From Bromus sterilis (Eukaryota; Streptophyta; Magnoliopsida; Poales; Poaceae): a stretch of 64,000 bases of DNA. The notes under the pieces are model-generated. The model did not search any database, was not told the DNA's origin, and saw only the letters and a list, made by a program, of their open reading frames with translations. The stretch is taken from assembly GCA_950022295.1 (NCBI GenBank), contig OX465595.1, forward strand, positions 226,699,770 to 226,763,769, written 5' to 3'. This document shows positions 1 to 10,371 of the stretch, in pieces. Within the stretch, counting starts at the first letter, position 1; the number at the start of each line of letters is the position of its first letter. A program made the translations under genes and the position numbers.

Positions 1-94
1 AATCGGGGATGCAAACCCGCAAACAAATCAGACAATCAAACAATTCACACCGAAAACAAATTTTTTTAATTTTTGCGAAATCTGGGCTGTTACA
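1..94 (-). mobile_element. 5' terminus of a TGTAAC-family giant LTR, cut by the window edge
   Basis: Read on the minus strand the segment starts TGTAACAGCCCAGATTTC at 94 and runs off the left edge. The same terminus occurs at 9,765 (-), 28,927 (-), 30,319 (+) and 34,693 (+). The sequence to its right does not match the internal domain of this family, so the LTR lies against unrelated Tat-like DNA, as an inserted solo or 5' LTR would. Confidence 0.8.
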
Positions 95-1130
95 CTTGAT
101 ACGCACCAGGTACCCTCATCTGTAAGAGTCATGCGGTCACCCCTCGTCACTACCATTGCTATTTCTTCGAGCTCATTTTTCTCTCAGAAAGCTTCGGAGA
201 CTTGGTGTAAATCTCGGTCGCATTGATCTGACTTGAGAAAGCTTCCGCTGACTGTGATGACTGCTGCAGGCCCTGGTATTTTGAGCTTGAGGTATGCGTA
301 GTGCGGGTCTGCCATGAACTGAGCGAATGCCAGTCGACCGAGTATGGCGTGGTACTGGGATTGCCAGTCGAGCACTTCGAATTATAGGGATTCTCTTGCA
401 AAATTGCCCTTTTTCCGAAAACTACGTCAAGCTTGATTGTGCCCCTGGTTACTTCTTCCTTGTCTCCTAAAGACTTTTCGTGGTATAGTTCCTGCTTCAT
501 CGAGGGTGACCGTTAGTTCCTCGATGTCATCGGGTTCACACTCTCTGTCGTTTGCACCGGCTCCTCCGTAGTTTTCGGGGTCGTCTGCTTTGCCCCTATC
601 GTCCTAAGTTGGTGCGTAGGTGTCTTCCATGAACACCTGGAATGGCGTCTTGCTCATTGGCCTTGTCATGTTTTTTCGGTGCCTTCTCCATGCGAGTTCC
701 TCACTCGAGAATTCGCGAGCGGTGCGGTGGATCGGGCTGAGGTGGGATGCATGGATGACTCGAGGAGTCACCATGCGGGCGGTTGCTTCTTCTTTGGCTG
801 TTGTCGCCGTTGTGGTTGTTGTTGCGGGCGCCCGAGCGCGATCTGTGAGTTGGAGAGTGCCCCATTGGTTGACGTAGATCTGGTATCCACCAAAGTTCAG
901 GTCCACGTCTGTGCGTAGATCAGCGAAAGCTGATCGCAGGGTCGGAAGGTGCGCGATGAACCCGAGAGAATTGAACAGATCAAATTACGTTCGAGCCATG
1001 GATTTGTCGAGTGCTGATGTAATCGTCGAGTTTCTGATTGCTGAGGACGGGCCCGCCGAGATCGTGGTTCCAACCTGCGTCTTCCCCACGGTCCGGGCCA
1101 ATTGACGAGGATTGGCCTCAACAAATCCCA
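95..1130 (-). pseudogene. Ty3/gypsy (Tat-like) gag-protease remnant
   Basis: Minus-strand translation near 375-184 gives DWQSQYHAILGR, FAQFMADPHYAYLKLKIPGP and VITVSGSF, the characteristic end of the protease region in grass Ty3/gypsy polyproteins. Upstream (about 480-380) another frame reads GTIKLDVVFGK, so at least one frameshift separates the halves. The piece continues to about 100 (ELEEIAMVV) after a stop. The stretch 906-604 keeps one frame for 100 residues, Thr/Ala-rich in the middle, and probably belongs to the gag-protease linker. Reverse transcriptase and integrase are absent; the left side is cut off by the LTR ending at 94. The Tat assignment rests on the protease wording only. 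Confidence 0.65.
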
Positions 1131-1559
1131 TGGTAAGTTATTCTCGGTTTATATCGTAGAGAGAGGTGCATGTTGGCGATGCTCATCGGCTAATAGGAGA
1201 CAAAGATTTACCCAGGTTCAGGGCCCTCAATCGGTAAAACCCCTACTTCCTGCTCTTTTGTATTATGATGGAGGCGATTATAGTGGATATCAAGGCGAGA
1301 TCGCTCGAGACCGGAGGTGTTTCTATGAGATTGGATGCCCTAGACGTCCCCTCTCCCAGCCTTTATATATTAGGTTGGGTCGCAAGGAGTCCATCTAGGT
1401 TTACAAAGGGAGTTTCCTAATCTAGCTTTAGTCTTGGACGCCAAGTCTTGGTTTCCATGACGCTGAGGACTCCTATGTCGGTGCAACCGTCGGTGCTTTG
1501 AGCGGGGCAGTCATTGGCCTGTTGAAGCTTCTAGCGGGGCTTCTGTCTTGACACGCAGC
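1131..1559 (-). mobile_element. Probable LTR remnant next to the gypsy fragment
   Basis: Between the gag-like DNA and the next LTR lies a non-coding stretch with a minus-strand TATA-like element (CTAATATATAAAGG, about 1,363-1,377) and, to its left, a leader containing TTTACCCAGGTTC on the plus strand, a wording I associate with LTR R/U5 regions. The arrangement fits the 5' LTR of the minus-strand element at 95-1,130. I could not define either LTR end or a primer-binding site. Confidence 0.35.
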
Positions 1560-2834
1560 TGATGACCCACAAGTGTAGGGGGATCTATCGTACCCTTTTC
1601 GATAAGTAAGAGTTTCGAACCCAACGAGGAGCAAAATGTATTGACAAGTGATCTTGAGATAGGAATAACTGCAAGTACTGAAAGGTAGCTTTTTATGGGT
1701 TTTCTGGTATGAAATGCAAGGAAGGTAAATTATGCTAAGGTGCATCAAGTGGCCCAATCCTTTTGAACACAAAGGATAAGCCGAAGGATCAAACTTATAA
1801 AAGCTAAAACGTTTTTGAGGACACACATAAGAGATAGCATGTGCTTTCGCCATATTCCGTCTAGTACTATGTTTTGTGTTGATAAGTGTTGTGTGGGTGA
1901 ACCTATGCTAGTGCACTTTCTAGAATAAGATAAGTACACTCTTATGATTAAAGCTCTTGCAAGCATAGGCAAATACAAGAGACAAATTAAGGCAAAGCCT
2001 AACCATAGAAATAAACTTTAGGATCCAACACTCCCTCGTGCAAAAGTGTGTGAACTGGGGTTCAGGTTTCTGTCACTCCGGCAACCCACCATAAGCATAC
2101 TTTATACACAATGTATTCCCCTAGGTCCTTAAAAAGGCGAAGTGTTATGTAGTCAACATTCACATAACACCACTAGAATAATAACACCACAACTTAAATA
2201 GCAAACAACACATATTACTTCAACATCATATGACTACTAACAACTAGACTTCTCCCATGTCCTCAAGAACTAAAGGAACTACTCACAAGACAGAAAAGAG
2301 ATCATGATCAGAGGTGATAAATATATGATACACAATCTGGTCAAAACAATAATTCTCCAACAAAACTCAATAGTATTCACCAAAAAGAGTAATCAACACC
2401 GGTAGAGTAGATGGGATGAATAGTGCAAGTTACAACTTGTATTGCAATGGCGAGATGAGATGGGATGAAGATGGAGATGGTGCTGGTGATGGTGTTGATG
2501 GTGATGATGATCTCGATGATGCCCGTGACGATGGTGATGATGATGAGGACGATCTCCCACTCCGGGAGGAGTTCTCCCCGGCGGAATCTCCCCGTCGAAA
2601 AGGTCTTTTCTTCTCTGTAGGTTTCCTCCATGGAGCGGCGGCGCAACTCCGGAAACTCTCCCTCTTGGTATTTTTAGGTCACTAGGGAGATATAGGCCAA
2701 AGGGGGGCTCCAGGAGTGGCGCCCACCTCCTAGGTGGCCACCTGGCGTGGCCTAACGGGGGGCGCCACCAGGGCGCATGGGAGCCTGTTGACCCCCCTCC
2801 GGCTCCAATTTGGCGTGCCTTCGTGATTTTTCTA
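1560..2834 (-). mobile_element. Athila-type LTR, truncated
   Basis: On the plus strand it begins TGATGACCCACAAGTGTAGG at 1,560, the complement of the 3' end of a common Pooideae LTR type. Typical internal wording follows, including a block around 2,136-2,172 (GTGTTATGTAGTCAACATTC). The other end is missing: similarity stops near 2,834 without TGATACG. No tRNA-Asp primer-binding site lies to the left, so this is a solo or truncated LTR. ORFs across it are not genes. Confidence 0.6.
2463..2556. repeat. GAT/GGT-rich trinucleotide tract
   Basis: About 95 bases built from imperfect GATGGT/GATGAT units, encoding an Asp/Gly-rich string on the plus strand and Ile/Thr on the other. A shorter tract sits in a similar place in another LTR at 45,456-45,480, so it looks like a normal component of these LTRs rather than coding DNA. 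Confidence 0.75.
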
Positions 2835-2835
2835 G

Positions 2836-2945
2836 TAAGTGGGGGCCTTTACACTATAAAACTTGGCTTGTATATTCCAATGATGAGCCTCCTCAAAAGA
2901 GGTCTAGGTCTTTGTGAGCAAGCAAGTTGGATGCACCAAATTACA
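2836..2945 (+). mobile_element. Fragment of Athila-like 3' internal DNA
   Basis: This short stretch matches 54,526-54,625, inside element C, closely by eye (for example TTGGCTTGTATATTCCAATG in both). It is a displaced piece of the non-coding 3' region of that family, joined to the truncated LTR on its left. Confidence 0.65.
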
Positions 2946-3220
2946 CAAGTAGGAAACATGCCTCCTATCCTGGTTCGGGAGGGCCTTTAGTCCCAGTTCT
3001 TCAACCGGGACAAATCAATCGGGACAAAACGTCCCGACTATTAGTCCCGGTTGTATTACGAAACGGGATTAAAGTTGCTCCACGTGGCTGCAGTGGGGCG
3101 ACCAGGCTGACGGGGTTGTAGTCCTGGTTGGTAACACCGACCGGGACTATGAGGCTACCACGCGTCAGCTGCTGCAGCTACTTGTATTTTAAGGAGGGGT
3201 TTAGGGGTTTCATATTGTGT
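2946..3220. mobile_element. CACTA subterminal-repeat fragment (AGTCCCGGTT type)
   Basis: Repeated inverted words around AGTCCCGGTT and ACCGGGACT (2,989-3,010, 3,040-3,052, 3,118-3,147) are the subterminal repeat style of a CACTA group also seen at 57,680 and 58,235. No TIR of its own is visible, so it is a fragment against which the next CACTA starts. Confidence 0.5.
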
Positions 3221-3237
3221 CACTACTAAGAAACAGG
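3221..3237. repeat. CACTA terminal inverted repeat
   Basis: CACTACTAAGAAACAGG, one substitution away in its first ten bases from the TIR of the second CACTA at 20,283 (CACTACTAGG). The three bases before it are TGT; the matching target duplication cannot be checked because the other end is missing. Confidence 0.65.
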
Positions 3238-3446
3238 CTGTTAGTGGCGCCTTTTTTTGTCTTTAGTGGCGCATATGGGTGCCCATTAATTCATAGCAAA
3301 GGACAATACATAGCACAATGGTCTTTTGCTAGTTTAACTTCAATAATATCAAACACAAAGGTCTTTTCTTAGTTTAACTTTGCTAATATCCAACACATGT
3401 ACGACTATTCCAACAAGATAATATTTAACAACAAGTACCAAACAAC

Positions 3447-4652
3447 TTATGACTCCTCATCCTTCCAAGGGTAAATGTAAAAAACCCAAAAGACACCTCC
3501 ATTCACATAATTTAATATGGAGAACATCTTGTCCCAAGCCATTATATTCATCTGATTCACTATCATTTGCCATCCTTTTATTCTTAAGCAGCCATCATGT
3601 ACACTTTCAGTTGAGTATTCAGTCTTGAAGAGTACATCCCATGGCCATGCAGAAACAACTGTAAGCTCGCCTCTAGGAGGCATCCACCTGCTAGAAACAC
3701 ATGGTTTCGGGATCCTCTATTGAAAACATATGAGTAAAATACTTAGTAATGCGGTATAGTTAATCTTAGGTCAAAAGATTTCTGAAAATGATGGACTAGT
3801 GACAGAATAGTAAAAAATCTCACCATGTTAAAATCTTTTACATGTCCCGGAAACAACTGGACAACAAATGGCACATATGGTGTATAAGATTCGTCGGCAT
3901 CATAAAAGTCTGCAAAGCCAGGTACACTTTTAAGAACTTTGATGTACTCATCTTGTTCCTCCATTGTTAGATCAAAGCAACCATTATAAAAATCATTATC
4001 AAACATCTTGTGTATATCCTTCGGAGCATAGAGATAAATTCGCAATTATAAATAAGTTGTGAACTTGGGAAGCAAGGAAACCAGGAAGGAAACAAGTCAA
4101 ATTTGTTTAAGAAACTCACGTTGGGATAGAACCAGCTTCTTGTCGTCCACTAGCATCCAAATATGCTTATTTAGAAATTTAATACCATCTCGACGACGAG
4201 GTTCAAGATCAAAGGTTATTTGCATACCCTCCTCTAATACATATGCCTTGCATAATGCATACCATTTGGACAAGAAAAATAAGTGCACCAAGGTTTATTA
4301 GTGACCTCGATCTTTAAAATTGTACCATGTTTCGTCGTCTTTAGTTTGACTTCTTTTATTTCATTCTCTTTCCAATCATTGAATTTAACAAAGTCACATA
4401 CGTGACGTCTTGCATAACATGGGATGCACTAGTTGATTATACAAAAATTACATGTCAATTTTTTTTAAGTGAAGCATGCTTAAATAAGAAAATGTCATAG
4501 AAGTTGTATATACCGTTATTTTTTAGAAGTCGCGCCTAAGAGTGAGGGAGAAGTATCATTCTTCATCCCCATCCAACTTCGGATACTTGTCGCACCGACC
4601 TGAGTTATCGTCACAATAGTCACACTAGATGATTTTATCGTTGTCGTCAGCC
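3447..4652 (-). pseudogene. CACTA-borne accessory gene, possibly B3-like, decayed
   Basis: A minus-strand reading starts at Met 4,652 (MADDNDKII, then a TAG, CDYCDDNSGRCDKYPKL), continues after a likely intron at about 4,430-4,260 (KTTKHGTILKIEVTNKPW), 4,291-4,097 (EEGMQITFDLEPR) and 4,045-3,743, and ends in 3,683-3,447 with GCLRIKGWQMIVNQMN and VNGGVFWVFYI. That last piece has the length and pattern of a B3-type DNA-binding domain (GW in the middle, aromatic strand at the end). I recognise the set as a protein recurrent in grass CACTA elements, without known function. Stops and frame changes make it a pseudogene here. The B3 relation is a suggestion from pattern only. Confidence 0.45.
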
Positions 4653-4858
4653 ATTTTCTGTGTTCATAATTCAAAAGATATTTCAAAGTCACTCGACCAA
4701 CCCTATTGCCTCATCGAATAAAATTTCAACAATAATATTATATCATATAATATCACTCATACATATCGAGTAATCTAGTTAATGCAACAATAATATCAGC
4801 AACACATATCGAGAAATCCAGTTAATGCAACAATAATATATCAATACATCTCGGAAAA

Positions 4859-5212
4859 TCAAACTCTACGACGACCCAGAGCCGAGCCACGGGCTGTAAA
4901 CACCCAAAGGCAATGAACCGCCAAAAGAACATCGCTCAGGTGGTTGCCTTGAAGAACATGCAAGGTATTGGACGTGGAGAACCCGGCGTCCAACGCAACC
5001 AAGTAGCAACGGACGTGCTGGTCCTCCTCCCTGACAGGGCGACGTACCACCTCCTCGCGGTCCGGCTCCCTCTGCACAGATTGTGGCCCACGTGACCACA
5101 ACCAGAGAAGCTTTGGGTCGATGAAAAGACCCGGATTCCTCACCAGGTGGCGCGCCCCGGAAATCACCTCCTAGTGCCAGCCCGGGGTAGCCCAGTCCCG
5201 GACATGGCGCAT
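4859..5212 (-). pseudogene. Second CACTA-borne ORF fragment, unknown function
   Basis: From Met 5,212 the minus strand reads MRHVRDWATPGWH, a stop, then 102 uninterrupted residues with ARHLVRNPGLFID, EEVVRRPVREEDQHVRCY and LLAVHCLWVF. Base composition is GC-rich, unlike the AT-rich flanks. It resembles text I associate with Triticeae CACTA-linked proteins, but no catalytic motif or named domain is visible. It lies upstream of the 3,447-4,652 pseudogene on the same strand and could be another exon of the same gene. Confidence 0.35.
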
Positions 5213-5299
5213 TTTATCAAGCACGTGCTCGCCGCCGCGGCGGAGAAAAGGATGCGGGCCGGGCATATTCACTTACAGTAGATGTAACAATCAAGAAAT

Positions 5300-5940
5300 T
5301 TCATAAAGGGTTCATGTTCATAGGCATCAATATTAAATAAATATAAGCCATGCAAAATGCTAAGTTCTGTTACAGGTTTAGGACTTAGTGAAAAGAGAGA
5401 AAAAAGTTACAAAAGTATTAACATGCTCTCTTAACAACAGCAAAAGAATTAGCCATCTAATTGAAACATGACCATGCAATACATAAACATAAAGCATACA
5501 TGATGCTTAACATTTCATATGTAGAACACTTGGTGAATTGACCCATGAATGAATATATAGTAAGCATGCAAAACAGCTAAAGAAAATTACAAAATTAATA
5601 GATGCATTGACTGTTTAAAGTAGTTCTAGCAAAGTAAAAATCTTTTCTTTTTCTTCTTACCTTCTTCTTTCCTTTTTCTTCTATACTTATTCTACTTCAA
5701 CTTTTTTGTTTAATTTTCTTCTTCTATTTATTTTTTTCATCTATTTCTTTTCATCTTAACTATATAACTAATTTAACTAAATATTTTTTATATATCTGAT
5801 TCACTAAAATAACTAAAATAGACTTAGTTTTTCTCTTATTTCTTTTCATTCTAACTACAACTAATCTAACTAAATCTTTTCTAACTTACCTAATTTACTA
5901 ATTCATACTAACTTCATTCTAACTACAACTAATCTACCAA
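5300..5940. other. AT-rich non-coding stretch with T/C-rich runs
   Basis: No ORF of note. The right half (5,640-5,940) is dominated by TTTCTTTTTC and CTAACTAAC-type low-complexity sequence. It is followed at 5,960-6,049 by a short GC-rich block with CTCACCTGCGG, which on the minus strand looks like a leader exon ending at a GGTGAG donor. Confidence 0.5.
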
Positions 5941-6049
5941 AACTAATCTAAATATAAAGAGAGAGGAGCAGGAGCAGGAGGAGAAGGAGGGCTCACCTGC
6001 GGCGGCAGGAGGAGGAGGAGGGCGGCGACGGACGGCGGGCGGAGGAGGA

Positions 6050-9000
6050 TGTAAGGCCCGATATGCAGTATTGTTCCAGATCTGGACGTTTCCATCCAGA
6101 TCCAGGGACGAAGAACATATCGGTCCCACCACGAGATATGACACTGCCATATGCCCTGGATTTCCAACATGATATCACAACATTACAGCTACAAGGATAC
6201 AACATCTCATACAATCTTCATACAACTGCCTTAATACAATACATCTGCGGAAGTTACATGTCTCAGTACAGACTACAATCAAATGCCTAGTGGCAAAGGT
6301 AAAACACACCAGTCCCGTAACCACACGGGTCCAGGCATTCCGCCGGGATCCACCTAACTAGTCGTCGTCGAGTCTCCGTGAAGGCGTCCAGAAGAAGGGT
6401 CGTCGAGCTCCTCTGTAATCCAAGATCGTTTGCATAACGTGCGTAAAAAGGAGAAGAAAGGGGTGAGCTATATCAACAACTCTTCTAACTAACTTCTCAC
6501 GGTAAGATGGGGGTAGTGGTTGAGGTTGCAGCCGCACTAACATTATATAAGTGGCTAACGATCTATTTAGAGTAAGATAAGAACCAAGCATTCGATTAAG
6601 AATTGCCTCCAACAAGTCTTTCTATCAGTACTTATGCAAACATAACACCTATCCTATCCTTGTCCTCCCCTTCGCATCCCGATGAACAAGAAGCAGTCAA
6701 GGCACACACACGTTGATCAAGTTATTAAGACTATCTCAGTTGTAGTTGTCTATGAACAAGGAGTAGGCCTCAAGTCGTCCATAACCATGGACACGGCTTC
6801 TCGAAAAGATTTAACCATGCAGGGGTGTACCAACTGCCCATTATAAGCTCTGCATGTACGCTGGTTCTCTCAGTCGGGCCCGTTAAAGACACTCATTGAA
6901 GAGTTGTTCCGAGAGTTCAGACGTCATAATCCCTCTAACTAACAACGCACAATTCCGAGTGGCCCCCGGTGAGTCGACATCCAGTTCAGGAGCCGGCCGT
7001 GCACTAGATCTGGTCTCTACCATCTGCCTTGGGTTTGGATTATCCGTATCTGCTCAACTGAGCCCGGGTCCTCAGCCGGCAGGTTTGGACCAATAGGAAT
7101 CACTATCCCCACTGGCCCGGTATGTTTCGAAAACCGCGGCCGGTCAACTCGCACACTCATGTTTGCAAATGGTAAATCAGCTTGGGCCACCACTAGAAAT
7201 GTTTGGAGATAGGTACGTAAGAAGAGGAGCCCCGTAGAATCCCACATACGGTTAGGCACGCTCGCCAAGAGAAACAATACCCGAAACTCGGGACCTAGGT
7301 AACTCGAATGGAACAAAGCTTCGAGGCGGGATAGCCTACTCCTTCCATCCTTCGTCGAATATAGTCAACATTATAACAATCACATCATCCACAATAATAT
7401 AATAGTGTGATATCCCAATCCAAGGAATAATAGGATAACAATTGTAGCATCCTAAGCATGCATACTAAGGAGTGGTTAAGCAAGCAAGGTACATGGCCAA
7501 ACAATGGTTTGCTGGGATGTGGAGGACATGGTTGTTTGGGTTTATTTTAGAGGCATAAATATGGATTGGTAGGATCAAGCAATTGTTCTATCCTATACCT
7601 AGGCACAAGTGAGCGGAAAGTTATAAGCATGATATATGCTCCCCTTACCTGATGACAAGACGAAGCCGAAGGTGTAGTCGATCGCAAGCTTGCAATGTCT
7701 CCGAGAGTAACCGCGGGAGCACACAAGAAGGGAACACTGGAAAGGCAATCGACGAGAAAGAATCTATTACTATGAAGCAATCACGATCAAGCAACAACAA
7801 GAAGGCAACACGAGGAAACACACTTCCATATCGAATCTACCGTCGAGAGCGGTTACTAACAGGTTAAGTGGAGTATTCGTCACACACGACGATACCGCAC
7901 ATTTAGAATGGTTCAAGTTGTCCAGCTACAGAACATGAGCAAAGGTGTTAACATGGCATCTCACACAAGCATGGAATATCACACAATCATGGCAAAAGTG
8001 AAGCATAAGGTAAAGTATCTACGCTAGTCAATTTAAATGAGGTAACACACTCACATGGCAAACTGCTAAGTACCCCATAATATTTATTGCATTTATTTCT
8101 ATTCTTCCCTAACCCATATTTTCGGTTTGTTAACAACAGCAAACAATGGCATAAACACAAAGTATATGAAATTCTAGTCAAGTTACATGTAAGAAACATT
8201 TTATTCGAAGCGACGGTTAAAAAGTTATTAAATAAATAGTTTACAATGGCATGCGATGTAATTAGCAACTAAGCAGCATGTAGACAAGTTCAAACATGGC
8301 AAAGGAGCACAATTTATTAATCTACACGAAAAACTAAGCAATATCATGTTTAACGCGTCGCGATCCGAGCTACGATCTAAAAGATATAAGCCTCGCAAAA
8401 TTGTAACACAATCTGCAATTTAAATCTAATAAAAAATAAATAAAAGGTATGCGGGACGAAAGCACTGGAACTAGGCCGAAATAGGATTATACGGGTCTAA
8501 ATCGTGAGCGGACGATAACTATATGAAGCACAAGGCGATAAATTCTATCGGGCCGAGCCCAACTGCAACAGGAAAAAAAAGGGGTGAGGGCGCTCACCTA
8601 GTGGGCCTGGCCCGGTCGGTGAAGTGGGCAAGGGTTAGGGGGTCTCTCCCCTAGGCGCGAGGTGGCGTAGGGCTGGTGCGCGAGGTGGGCCGCAGCAGGC
8701 AGGGCCGGCCTAGGTGGGGAGGACGGTAGTCCCGATCCAGATCCCGATCGGATCGGGGACAAGTCTGGCCGACTGGCGCACGGCGGCACTTCGGCCGGGT
8801 CATGGCGGCACGGCGGTGCCAAGCACGTCGGAGGATGCGGCGGCCGGAGCTAGTCGTCCTAGTGCAGCGTGGCGAGGTCCTCCTCGAGGCCCTCGTCCAT
8901 GGCGGGCGACATCTGGCTCTCGCAGCCATGGCGGCCGGCGTGGTCCTGGACAGAGAGGATGATGGGGGGTGAGGATGAAGGAGAGGAGAGGGAGAGCCGG

Positions 9001-9765
9001 GGTTAGGGCGGCGGCGTCCTCCACGGGGAGCGGCGGCAGTAAGGCGGGCCCGCGTGGCCTGGCGACAGCTGGATCGGGCCCGGTGCGCTGGAAGGCTGCT
9101 GAAGGAGGAGGTTCGGGTGACGTGGCGCAATCCAGTGCGCCCGTCTCCGGATCTGACGGTTGTGGCTGAAGGCTGGCTAGGATTTCGGATTTGGAGGGCT
9201 AGGTGGGAAGATTTGGGAAAATTTGAGGGGGGTGGCTGCAATTTTAACAAGTGGGAAACCCTAGAAGGCTAGGAGAGAGTGGTGGTCTATTTATAGGCTA
9301 GCCTGGATGGCAGGTTTACACAAATGCCCCCGGTTTCTCTCTTATGTGTCCGATGATTACATTTCTGACCGTCGGGAGTCCATACGAACTCCGATTATGA
9401 TAAAATCTCGAACCACGCGCTCAGCATGGCAAGCCGGTCAGTCCTACCTCACTTCGATATCGTTCCGAGAATATTTTTATGCCGCCTAATAAAATAATCC
9501 ACTTATTAAATAAACGGGGTTTTCCTTCCGATGGCAGTGGCTGGTCTCGTGCCGGAAGTTGCGACGGTGCTCGGGTGAACACCCGGTGCCGCAAAGGTCG
9601 TGTGGCATGGTGGAATGGTTCGGTCACGGATGATGGTACGAGAAGTAGGGGGATATTCACCGATTAATAAATCGGCGAAGCAAATATTACAAACAATTCT
9701 AACACTCAACAAAATAAAGAAACAAACAAATTTTTTAATTAGGGTGGAATTTCCGGACTGTAACA
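6050..9765 (-). repeat. 3' LTR of giant-LTR copy 1
   Basis: 3,716 bases, from TGTAAGGCCCG on the plus strand to CTGTAACA at 9,765. Read in sense (minus): U3, a TATA-like CTATAAATA at about 9,287-9,296, a GC-rich leader (9,100-8,600), a conserved GGTGAG donor-like site at 8,592-8,598, then AT-rich DNA. The ORFs in the GC-rich leader are open on both strands and differ between copies, so I do not call them genes. Confidence 0.8.
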
Positions 9766-10371
9766 ATACAACACCACCAACAAGAGATCTTGTCCCGAGA
9801 TCTTGGAAGATCCGCGGGAGAGGAGGAGAGAGAAAAGAGAGTCGACGTTCTTCAACACCATCAACAAGGGACTCTGCTCCATGTCGTACGATGACCTTCC
9901 ATCGAGATAAATTTCTGCAGAGAGATGGCAACGTCGGAGAATGAACACATCAGGTGATCAAGAGGAAGAATGACAGCGAGAACCAGATCAAAAGGATAGT
10001 GTTCCCACTCAAAATCGTGAAGACACCAGGCAAGAGGATGGATGGCAATGAATGACCAAGAGGTTAACTGGAGTCAGAGAAGCTAAAGGTACTACATGAA
10101 TTCCCAAACCTGAGATCGGAATCGAGACATTATGATGCAAGCAAGGCATTGTAACGGCTCCGAAACTCCACACACTCGAGATCCTAAAGTTTGAAAGGGG
10201 ATAAGTCAAGATTAAAACACTTACGTCACTTGTCCTGTCTAGACCAAGGGTAAGAAGTAAAAAGATTCCTACTCTCCGATATCTAATTTAGTAGCTACAA
10301 GATAGTTTTTCTCTAGACTCAACTTCGACGAGAGAAGGTATCCTACGGTCGATAAGGCTCTGATACCAAGT
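9766..10371 (-). other. Internal domain of giant-LTR copy 1, non-coding
   Basis: 606 bases between the LTRs, clearly related in reverse complement to 34,100-34,692. Both have the PBS at one end and, next to the 3' LTR, a duplicated motif around CCCTTGTTGG with GGGACAAGATCTC or GGGACGAGATCCC, which may be a relic of a polyprotein 3' end. No ORF is shared by the two copies. Confidence 0.75.
10357..10369 (-). promoter_or_regulatory. Primer-binding site, initiator tRNA-Met
   Basis: The minus strand reads TGGTATCAGAGCC, the perfect complement of the 3' end of plant initiator tRNA-Met, three bases from the end of the 5' LTR (10,372). Confidence 0.9.

Larger units (their letters stand above)
3221..6049 (-). 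mobile_element. CACTA (DTC) element B, left part
   Basis: It opens with the CACTA TIR CACTACTAAGAAACAGG and TTAGTGGCGC-type subterminal repeats (3,240-3,285). The element then carries minus-strand accessory coding debris (3,447-5,212) and AT-rich non-coding DNA. The right end is not seen: the giant LTR at 6,050 lies against its GC-rich leader (5,960-6,049), and the remainder (transposase, other TIR) is not present in the window. Confidence 0.6.

Noticed and set aside
2416..2685. Acidic Asp/Gly-rich protein-coding gene
   Set aside because: The acidic run is translated from a GAT-rich microsatellite inside an LTR.
8651..9250. 199-residue ORF
   Set aside because: Same GC-rich LTR leader; not retained in the other LTR copy at 19,900-20,280.
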